DNA of 64,000 nucleotides, taken from assembly GCA_910574995.1 (NCBI GenBank), contig CAJTCS010000003.1:186001-250000 (forward strand), in the 5' to 3' direction. Source of the DNA: Oscillospiraceae bacterium. GTDB lineage: Bacteria > Bacillota > Clostridia > Oscillospirales > Acutalibacteraceae. A model generated the notes under the pieces. The model saw nothing but the letters and a program-made list of their open reading frames with translations. It made no database searches and was not told the origin of the DNA. Positions 58,061 through 64,000 of the stretch are shown here, one piece after another; within the stretch, counting starts at the first letter, position 1; every line of letters begins with the position of its first letter. The position numbers and the translations under genes are program-made.

Positions 58061-58091
58061 ATCCCCCGCCCAACAGGCGGGGGATTTTTTT
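58061..58091. terminator. Terminator between the glycosylase and sensor kinase genes
   Basis: ATCCCCCGCC (58061-58070) pairs perfectly with GGCGGGGGAT (58076-58085), then TTTTTT. It ends at the stop codon of the convergent kinase gene. Confidence 0.88.
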
Positions 58092-59808
58092 ATTCGGCCG
58101 GGGGGTTGGTCCAGGGGATGCGGATTTTCACGCAGGCGTGGCCGTCTTGGTTGCCGATGTGGAGGGAATAGCGGGAACCGTACAGCAGGGACAGGCGCTT
58201 GTATACATTCAGGGTGCCGATATGCCTGCCGTTATAGGGCCCGGTGAAATCCAGGGTGTTGGCCAGGGCGTTCATCTCTTCCAGGTTTTCTTCTGGGATA
58301 CCGTCGCCGTTATCCAGCACGCATAGGCATAGGGCGGGCTCTTCCTGCGCCTGGCAGCGGGATACGGTGATTTTTACGAAAAGGTGCGCTGTGCTGGACG
58401 AGGCGTGCTTGACCGAGTTTTCCACAAAAGTAAGCAGCAGAAGGGGCGGTATTTGGGCCTGGGACAGCTCGGGCTCTATGAATTCCTCCAGGGCGCTTTC
58501 GGTGCGGTGGCGGATATCCTGTATGTCCAGGTATTCCCGTATCATGGCCAGCTCGTCCTGCAGGGGCACGGTGCGCAGGCCGTCCCGGAACAAGTATCGG
58601 ATATAGGAAGACAGCTTCAGGCAGAACTTTTGGATACGCGCATAATCCTTTTTTTGTGCCATGCCGAAAAGGATGCTGAAGCAATTTACAAAAAAATGGG
58701 GCTTTATCTGCAGCTGGAAGTACTCCAGTTCGGTGCGGGCTAATGCCAGGCGCTCTTCGTATACGTCAATTTTTAGCTCCTCCAGCTGCTTTTTTAAGGA
58801 ATCGAAAGCCTCTACGGCTTCATACAGCTCGGCAAAGCCCCGGCGGCGGATGGCCTTCTGCTGGTTGGCGTAATCGTTGATATGCTCTTGGAACTGCCGG
58901 AAAGGCTCTTCAATATACCGGTGGAAATAGAACAGGGCGTATAGCGAGAACCCCATGACGATAAGCAAGGTGACGATGAAAAAAGACAGCAATACGATTT
59001 CCGAATCCTGGACGGTAAAGGCCTCGTCTACCACCAGCAGCTGGATGTCTGCCCGGCGCATTCTGAATATGCCGGCCACCCCTTGCCTGTCAGGCTGGAT
59101 GCGGCCGTCCGGCCCCGTCCATTGCTCCAGCCCCTGGCTGCCCGGAAAGGGGCGGCTTTCCCTGTCCAGCACTACGCACATGCCCTCTGGGGAGAGGATG
59201 GAGTTTTCGATTAAGGAAAAAGCGTTGCCGCAGGAGATCCAGTAGGCTATGGCGCAGCCGTTCAGGGCATACTGCTGGTACAGGTAGGGCTGCCCGTTCA
59301 CCTCTATAGGGTGCCAAAGCAGAGAGTTCTGCACGGCGCCGTCAAAAGCCCGCTGCTCCAGCTGCCGGCGGATGTCCAGGCAGTCTAGGTAGCTGGCGCC
59401 GCTGTCATAGCGGGTAACGGTCATGTTCTGGCCTGGCGCGCAAAGCATGAAGCTGAAGCCGCCGGTCCAGAAATTGGACTGCCGGTCGATTTCCTCTTGC
59501 AGCTCCCGGGCGGCCATGTTCCGCTCATGTACGTCCTGGGAGGTGAGGATGCGCTGGACAAAGGCGTTCTTCATCAACGACTCGGTGATATAGAAATTGA
59601 TGGAGGAAAGGGTGGCGTCCAGTTCCCCCAGCTGGCTTTCCACCGCCGCCGCGACGCGCCTGCGGGCGTGCTCTTGGGAAGAATTCACAGAGAAAAAGAT
59701 AAAGCCCGAGCCAGCCGCCAGGATGGGCAGCAGCAGGCACAGCAGATATTGCACGATCTTCCGGATGGAGGGGCTGGGGCCTTGTGGCTTTTTGTGGGAT
59801 TCCGCCAT
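58090..59808 (-). CDS. YesM-type sensor histidine kinase
   Basis: A 572-residue two-transmembrane sensor. TM1 lies at about residues 14-38 and TM2 near 280-305, with an outside sensing domain of about 240 residues between. A HAMP-like segment and coiled coil follow, then a His_kinase domain with the phospho-acceptor in LQIKPHFFVNCFSILFGMAQ and an ATPase with LLLLTFVENSVKHA (N box) and LDNGDGIPEENL (G box). YesM kinases usually pair with an AraC-type response regulator next door; none is here. It is divergent from a LplA/B/C-like importer and may control it. ATG 59808 has AAAGGAG. Confidence 0.92.
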   Translation of the reverse strand: MAESHKKPQGPSPSIRKIVQYLLCLLLPILAAGSGFIFFSVNSSQEHARRRVAAAVESQLGELDATLSSINFYITESLMKNAFVQRILTSQDVHERNMAARELQEEIDRQSNFWTGGFSFMLCAPGQNMTVTRYDSGASYLDCLDIRRQLEQRAFDGAVQNSLLWHPIEVNGQPYLYQQYALNGCAIAYWISCGNAFSLIENSILSPEGMCVVLDRESRPFPGSQGLEQWTGPDGRIQPDRQGVAGIFRMRRADIQLLVVDEAFTVQDSEIVLLSFFIVTLLIVMGFSLYALFYFHRYIEEPFRQFQEHINDYANQQKAIRRRGFAELYEAVEAFDSLKKQLEELKIDVYEERLALARTELEYFQLQIKPHFFVNCFSILFGMAQKKDYARIQKFCLKLSSYIRYLFRDGLRTVPLQDELAMIREYLDIQDIRHRTESALEEFIEPELSQAQIPPLLLLTFVENSVKHASSSTAHLFVKITVSRCQAQEEPALCLCVLDNGDGIPEENLEEMNALANTLDFTGPYNGRHIGTLNVYKRLSLLYGSRYSLHIGNQDGHACVKIRIPWTNPPAE

Positions 59809-59947
59809 AATTTGAGAAGCTCCTTTCACGGCCGCGGCAAAAAGGCTGTCCTTGTGGGAAAGGGCCGTATTTGTGCTCCTATGATATGCGAAAAAAGGGG
59901 GAAAACGCAAGGCGTTTTCCCCTTGTTTCAGGCAAGATGTCGTAAAT

Positions 59948-59977
59948 CTGACAATTTGTGTTCGATTTTCTTATATA
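59948..59977 (+). promoter_or_regulatory. Possible promoter of the importer operon
   Basis: CTGACA (59948-59953), 18-bp spacer, TATATA (59972-59977). A second -10-like TAAGAT lies at 59998-60003 without a clear -35. The ribosome site AGGAGG is about 8 bases before the ATG. Confidence 0.4.
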
Positions 59978-60063
59978 GTATGGGGGCGTTTTTTTGGTAA
60001 GATAGTCTCACACCAAGGGGCGCGCGCCCCAACCATTTTTATTTTTTAGGAGGATGCAGACCT

Positions 60064-61620
60064 ATGAATTGCAAGAAAGTATGCAGCCTGCTCTTGGCGG
60101 TTCTGCTGGTAGCAGCCATGTTCACCGGCTGTTCCGGCGGCGGCAGCGAGAGCGGCAAACCTGCCAACAGCACCGCGACCGGCAGCACCGCCAGCGGCGA
60201 CACCGCCTCTACCGGCATCAACTTCGACGAAGAGCCCTATGAGATCAATTACCTGTACATTGTGGCGCAGGAAGGCGCCAACCAGCAGAAGGTGGCCGAG
60301 GCCGTCAACGAGCTGGCGCTGAAAGAGCTGAACATGAAAGTGAACCTGATCCCCATGACCATGGGCACCTACAATTCCCAGATGTCCATGATGCTGGCCG
60401 CGGGCGAGCCCCTGGATATCTTCCCCACCTTCTCCCAGAACTTCTCCACTTACCTGGAGTCCCAGTACCTGGTAGACCTGGGCCAGTATAAGGCCGAGCT
60501 GAAGGACGCCCTGGAGGTGTTGGGCGAAGACGCGGAGACCGGCTACATTGGCGAGTTCCTGGTAGGCCTGGGCCAGATGAAAGAGCGGGCCTATCCCGCC
60601 GGCCTGATTTGCCGCAAGGACATCTTCGATGAGACCGGCTTTAAGCTGGAGGACTTCGACGTGAACACCGACGACTATTCCAGCTTTGACAAGGTGGGCG
60701 AGCTGTTTGCCAAGGTAAAAGAGCTCCATCCCGACATGGTGTGCCTGGACGGCACCTCCATCATGGGCCGCCAGGACGGCTCTTACATGGACAACCTGGG
60801 CAGCGACTTCGGCGTGCTGGAGAACTATGGCCAGACCACTACCGTTACCAACTGGTTCGAAAGCGACCAGTGGAAGACCTTCTGCGAGATCGGCCGCGAC
60901 TGGTTCCAGAAGGGCTACCTGTCCAAGGATATCGCTGTGAACCAGGATTCCGGCGAGATCAAGATGAAGGCCGGCAACTGCTTCTCCTTCATCACCAACG
61001 TGAAGCCCAACACCAATGTGGAGAAGCAGGCCCAGACCGGCTATGAGACCGTGGTCGTCCCCCTGGGCAAGGCGATGAAGTACTCCAACGCCGTAAACGC
61101 GTTCATGCTCTCTGTGGCGAATGCTTCTAAAGACCCCCAGAAGGCTGCCATCTTCATGAACTGGACCTATGTCAGCCGCGAGTTCAACGACCTGATCAAC
61201 TGGGGCATTGAAGGCGAAGACTGGGTCGAGACCGAAAACGGCATGGCCGCATATCCCGAAGGCGTGGACGCCACCAACGTGGGCTATCATAACGACTATG
61301 GCTGGGCGTACCCCAACCAGTTCGTAGGGCATGCCTGGGAAGGCAACCCCGAGGATATTTGGGACCAGTACCGGGAATACAACGCCGGGCTGATCAAGTC
61401 CAAGGCGTTCGGCTTCGTGTTCGACTCTACACCCGTGGCTACCGAAGAGGCCCAGCTGAACACGGTGCGCGACCAGTATTGGAACGACCTGGTGTTTGGC
61501 GCTGTTGACCCCGCCGAAAAGATGGAGGAGTTCAACAAGGCGCTGTACGACGCGGGCCTGCAGACCGTAATGGACGAGAAACAGCGCCAGCTGGACGAGT
61601 GGCTGGCCAAGCAGGGGTAA
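60064..61620 (+). CDS. Extracellular solute-binding lipoprotein of an ABC importer
   Basis: A 518-residue lipoprotein. The signal peptide MNCKKVCSLLLAVLLVAAMF ends in the lipobox FTGC, with Cys23 as lipid anchor. A Ser/Gly/Thr linker follows, then the two-lobe family-1 solute-binding fold (LAAGEPLDIFPTFSQN) and a DUF3502-like C-terminus (VFDSTPVATEEAQLNTVRDQ, then GAVDPAEKMEEFNKALYDAG and EKQRQLDEWLAKQG). Together with the next two permeases it forms a carbohydrate-type importer, probably for an oligosaccharide. The ATPase (MsmX-like) would be encoded elsewhere. Its codon use is very even and GC-rich, suggesting high expression. Confidence 0.93.
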   Translation: MNCKKVCSLLLAVLLVAAMFTGCSGGGSESGKPANSTATGSTASGDTASTGINFDEEPYEINYLYIVAQEGANQQKVAEAVNELALKELNMKVNLIPMTMGTYNSQMSMMLAAGEPLDIFPTFSQNFSTYLESQYLVDLGQYKAELKDALEVLGEDAETGYIGEFLVGLGQMKERAYPAGLICRKDIFDETGFKLEDFDVNTDDYSSFDKVGELFAKVKELHPDMVCLDGTSIMGRQDGSYMDNLGSDFGVLENYGQTTTVTNWFESDQWKTFCEIGRDWFQKGYLSKDIAVNQDSGEIKMKAGNCFSFITNVKPNTNVEKQAQTGYETVVVPLGKAMKYSNAVNAFMLSVANASKDPQKAAIFMNWTYVSREFNDLINWGIEGEDWVETENGMAAYPEGVDATNVGYHNDYGWAYPNQFVGHAWEGNPEDIWDQYREYNAGLIKSKAFGFVFDSTPVATEEAQLNTVRDQYWNDLVFGAVDPAEKMEEFNKALYDAGLQTVMDEKQRQLDEWLAKQG

Positions 61621-61664
61621 TTGGGCCCCGCAGGCACTTGTTTTTTTAGATGCGGAGGATGCGC

Positions 61665-61692
61665 AGGGCGCCGCGGCATAAGCGGCGGCCCT
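61665..61692 (+). promoter_or_regulatory. Intercistronic stem after the binding-protein gene
   Basis: AGGGCGCCGC (61665-61674) pairs with GCGGCGGCCCT (61682-61692) with one bulge, no T-tract. Such stems often protect the 3' end of the binding-protein mRNA, so it is made in excess over the permeases. Confidence 0.5.
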
Positions 61693-61739
61693 GCCGTCCC
61701 TGTACCTGCCCCATATTTTGGAGAGTGGGAGGAAAGGAA

Positions 61740-62666
61740 ATGCAGAAAAAGAAGATGAGCATGGCCCGCTTCCGGCAGTACATACCCCTGTATATCATGA
61801 TGCTGCCCGGCGTGGTATACCTGTTCATAAACAACTACATCCCCATGGCGGGCATTGTAGTGGCCTTTAAGAAATACAACGTGAACGACGGCATATTTGC
61901 AAGCCCCTGGAACGGGGTCGAGAACTTCCGGTACCTATTCAGCACCTCGGAAGCCGGGGTCATCATCCGCAATACCTTGCTGTACAACATCGCCTTTATT
62001 ATCGTGAACATGGTGGTGGGCATCATGCTGGCCATCTTTATCTCCGACGTGTTCAGCAAAAAGCTGAAGAAGCTGTACCAAAGCTCCATCCTACTGCCAT
62101 TTTTGATTTCCATCGTGGTGGTAAGCTACATTGTTTTCGCCCTGTTAAGCCACGAGAACGGTATGATGAACAAAAGCGTGCTGCCCGCGTTGGGCCAAGA
62201 GCCTGTCCAGTGGTATAACGACACCACCTGGTGGCCGCTGATTATCATCGTTACCAACTGCTGGAAGGGCGTGGGCTATGGCACCCTGATTTATATCGCG
62301 GCCATTGCGGGCATCGACCAGGGGTATTACGAGGCCGCCGAGCTGGACGGCGCCAACAAGTGGCAGCAGATCACCCGTATCACCCTGCCCTGCCTGATCC
62401 CCTCCATCATTACCCTGCTGCTGATGAACATCGGCCGTATCTTCTACTCTGACTTCGGCCTGTTCTACCAGGTGCCCCAGAATTCCGGGTCCCTGTTCTC
62501 TGTCACGAATACCATCGACACCTATGTATACCGGGCCCTTATGAGCTCTGGCGGCATCGGCCGCTCTTCTGCGGCAGGCCTGTTCCAGTCTGTGGTAGGC
62601 TTCACCCTGGTAATGGTCTCCAACCTGATTGTACGGAAGGCCAGCCCTGAGAACGCGATTTTTTAG
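61740..62666 (+). CDS. ABC sugar transporter permease (LplB-like)
   Basis: A 308-residue permease with six helices. It starts near IPLYIMMLPGVVYLFINNYI, as in LplB/YtcP-type proteins. The EAA loop is seen as YYEAAELDGANKWQQITRIT with the conserved G (LDGA), which contacts the ATPase. ATG 61740 has GGAGGAAAGG upstream. It forms a heterodimer with the next gene. Confidence 0.93.
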   Translation: MQKKKMSMARFRQYIPLYIMMLPGVVYLFINNYIPMAGIVVAFKKYNVNDGIFASPWNGVENFRYLFSTSEAGVIIRNTLLYNIAFIIVNMVVGIMLAIFISDVFSKKLKKLYQSSILLPFLISIVVVSYIVFALLSHENGMMNKSVLPALGQEPVQWYNDTTWWPLIIIVTNCWKGVGYGTLIYIAAIAGIDQGYYEAAELDGANKWQQITRITLPCLIPSIITLLLMNIGRIFYSDFGLFYQVPQNSGSLFSVTNTIDTYVYRALMSSGGIGRSSAAGLFQSVVGFTLVMVSNLIVRKASPENAIF

Positions 62667-62684
62667 AATGGAGGCGATATCCGT

Positions 62685-63572
62685 ATGATCATGTCAAAAG
62701 GCAGAAAGACCTATCAGGTTGCCATTAATATCGTGCTGGTCCTGGTGGCGCTGTGTATGATCCTGCCCCTGGTGCTGCTGTTCATGTCCTCCATTACAGA
62801 GGAAAATACACTGGTCGTCAACGGCTATTCCTTCTTCCCAGAGAAGTTCAGCCTGGGGGCCTACCAGTACATCATGCAGAATTCCGCCACAGTCTTCCGG
62901 GCCTATGGCATCACCATTTTGGTAACATTGGTGGGCACGGCCGGCAGCCTGATTCTGGCTTCCCTCATGGCGTTTCCCCTGTCCCTGAAGGACCTGCCCG
63001 GCCGGAAGGTACTGAGTTTTTATGTATTCTTCACCATGCTGTTCTCGGGCGGCCTGGTGCCCTCTTACATCATGTGGACCACCACATTCCACGTTAAGAA
63101 CACCATTTGGGCGTACATCCTGCCCAACTTCCTGTTAAGTGCTTTCAATATCATCCTGGTGCGCACATTCTTCAGCACCAGCATCCCCAGCGAAATCTAC
63201 GAAGCCGCCAAGATAGACGGCGCAAGCTACATGACCATCTACTGGAAGATCGTGCTGCCTTTGGGCAAACCGATCTTGGTAACGATCGGTTTGTTCTCGG
63301 GCCTGGGTTATTGGAACGACTGGACCAACGGCTTGTACTATATCAACCAGTCTGACATGTTGAGCATACAGGCCCTGCTGAACCGGATGATACAGGATAT
63401 ACAGGCGCTGGCCGCCCATTCCACGGCGAATTCTGGCGCGCTGATGATGATCCCCCAGGTATCCATCCGCATGGCCATCGCCTTTGTGGCCATACTGCCC
63501 ATTTTGCTGGTGTATCCCTTCCTGCAAAAATACTTTGCCAGCGGCATTATGCTGGGGGCAGTGAAGGGATGA
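62685..63572 (+). CDS. ABC sugar transporter permease (YtcP/LplC-like)
   Basis: A 295-residue permease with six helices. The EAA loop is IYEAAKIDGASYMTIYWKIV, followed by LPLGKPILVTIGLFSGLGYW and NDWTNGLYYI, the family's close. ATG 62685 has GGAGGC 9 bases upstream, and the gene follows the first permease by 18 bp. The stop codon is directly followed by a repeat element, so transcription may end there. Confidence 0.93.
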   Translation: MIMSKGRKTYQVAINIVLVLVALCMILPLVLLFMSSITEENTLVVNGYSFFPEKFSLGAYQYIMQNSATVFRAYGITILVTLVGTAGSLILASLMAFPLSLKDLPGRKVLSFYVFFTMLFSGGLVPSYIMWTTTFHVKNTIWAYILPNFLLSAFNIILVRTFFSTSIPSEIYEAAKIDGASYMTIYWKIVLPLGKPILVTIGLFSGLGYWNDWTNGLYYINQSDMLSIQALLNRMIQDIQALAAHSTANSGALMMIPQVSIRMAIAFVAILPILLVYPFLQKYFASGIMLGAVKG

Positions 63573-63688
63573 TATAGTAAACGCACTTGAAAATCGGTAT
63601 TTACTGATTTTCAAGCAGGGCGGCGCGGGCGCACCCGTGCCGCCAGGTTCAACAGAGGTATCACCTCTTTTGAACTGCGTTAACTATA
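63573..63688 (+). repeat. Cloverleaf-folding intergenic repeat, copy 2 (116 bp)
   Basis: Identical at every base to the copy at 33165-33280: closing stem from TATAGTAAACGCA/TGCGTTAACTATA and three hairpins. It begins one base after the permease stop. A GC-rich palindrome (CCGCGGGC/GCCCGCGG) follows at about 63708-63725. Confidence 0.85.
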
Positions 63689-63787
63689 GCCCCTTTGTGA
63701 ATACCGCGGGCACGGCCCGCGGGTTTGATTGGAATCCTTGTTTTGTGCGGAGTTTTTAGGTTGGAGAAGGCCTGGGGCGCTGGGCGG

Positions 63788-63893
63788 AATGGCTAAACGC
63801 GCGTGGAAACGTGATAGGCAATGGTTTTCACGAAAGCGGCGCTGCCGCTGGTTTAAAGGGGGTATACGCCTTTTCAAGACCGCGTTTACTATT
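63788..63893 (-). repeat. Cloverleaf-folding intergenic repeat, diverged copy 4
   Basis: Closing stem TAAACGCG (63794-63801) with CGCGTTTA (63881-63888). Hairpins are CGTGGAAAC/GTTTTCACG (63802-63810 and 63824-63832), AGCGGC/GCCGCT with a 3-base loop (63835-63849), and a weaker one ending in CCTTTTCAAG. Only short pieces (TTTTCAAG, GCGTTTACTAT) match the other copies, but the order of stems is the same as in copy 3. Confidence 0.65.
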
Positions 63894-63950
63894 GCGGGCC
63901 GCCCGGCGCCCAGGCCGCTATTTGTATTGGAAAAGGAGCTGTTAGCAGCT

Positions 63951-64000
63951 ATGGCAAAATTTACCTGCAATTTTATTTCGTATACGCTGAAGCGGACTGT
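63951..64000 (+). CDS. Start of a probable esterase (cut by the right window edge)
   Basis: Only 16 codons are visible: MAKFTCNFISYTLKRT. AAAGGAG lies about 13 bases upstream. The form M-A-x-x-x-C/V-N-F-x-S-x-T-L-x-R-T resembles the N-terminus of tributyrin-esterase-type putative esterases (alpha/beta hydrolases). That would suit a gene beside a carbohydrate importer, but the call rests on few residues. Confidence 0.45.
   Translation, partial: MAKFTCNFISYTLKRT

Noticed and set aside
1-64000. CRISPR array or rRNA/tRNA genes
   Set aside because: I saw no regularly spaced short repeats, no cas-like protein and no rRNA or tRNA sequence in the window.

Overview
The window looks like the chromosome of a high-GC member of the Bacillota, class Clostridia (Oscillospirales-type gut bacterium), with a horizontally acquired island at its left end. 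The backbone (about 17.1 kb to the end) is strongly GC-rich. It carries typical Clostridia genes: rny next to ymdB, a YloV/FakA-like DAK2 protein, a T-box-controlled thrS, DUF6062, DUF3842, RlmB, RimO and MtaB. Taxonomy below class level is inference from gene content only.

Region 1 (1-10951) is the right end of a large integrative element that enters from outside the window. It carries a truncated helical protein, a YoaP-type acetyltransferase, a VanZ-like protein and a two-gene ABC exporter. The vanZ-like gene and the exporter operon each sit behind 11-bp direct repeats of the kind bound by OmpR/VanR-family regulators. Then come a small sigma-70-like protein with a structured leader, a PemK/MazF toxin overlapping a 49-residue protein, and an operon of three overlapping serine-recombinase genes, the middle one lacking a catalytic domain.

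Region 2 (10898-17056) is a second, AT-rich insert bracketed by two 54-bp direct repeats. The first starts 8 bp after the last recombinase gene and the second lies where chromosome-like GC-rich DNA begins, so they look like attachment sites. Between them, behind a TTGAAA-17-TATAAT promoter, are a stand-alone recombinase DNA-binding domain, a KilA-N protein and a 1581-residue protein with an N-terminal Mrr-like nuclease, a STAND-type NTPase and a long helical C-terminus. The last resembles Avs antiphage sensors, Avs4 most closely in layout. This is the best candidate for a notable system here.

Region 3 (17.1-33.1 kb): SIR2 deacylase, ABC-F ATPase, MtaB, GNAT-Ogt pair, YbjN-like protein, RidA, an XRE/DUF2975 pair, a 2H phosphoesterase, thrS with its T-box, then rny, cytidine deaminase, ymdB, an alpha/beta hydrolase and yloV.

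Region 4 (33.1-43.6 kb): a proline-rich single-pass membrane protein, rimO-pgsA, a NUDIX-GNAT fusion, DUF3842, YihY, a sigma-region-4-like membrane fusion, a MATE exporter and a Gfo/Idh/MocA oxidoreductase.

Region 5 (43.7-57.9 kb): a transglutaminase membrane protein, TrmH and RlmB methyltransferases, an MFS transporter, an EF-G paralogue, a nitrilase-family amidase, a 1044-residue P-type-ATPase-like protein that has lost the DKTGT motif, DUF6062 and an OGG1-type glycosylase.

Region 6 (58.0-64.0 kb): a YesM-type sensor kinase divergent from a lipoprotein/LplB/YtcP-type ABC importer operon, then the start of a probable esterase.

Across the backbone runs a family of roughly 105-116-bp intergenic repeats. 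Each can fold into a closing stem with three hairpins: two copies are identical and two are diverged with partly compensatory changes.
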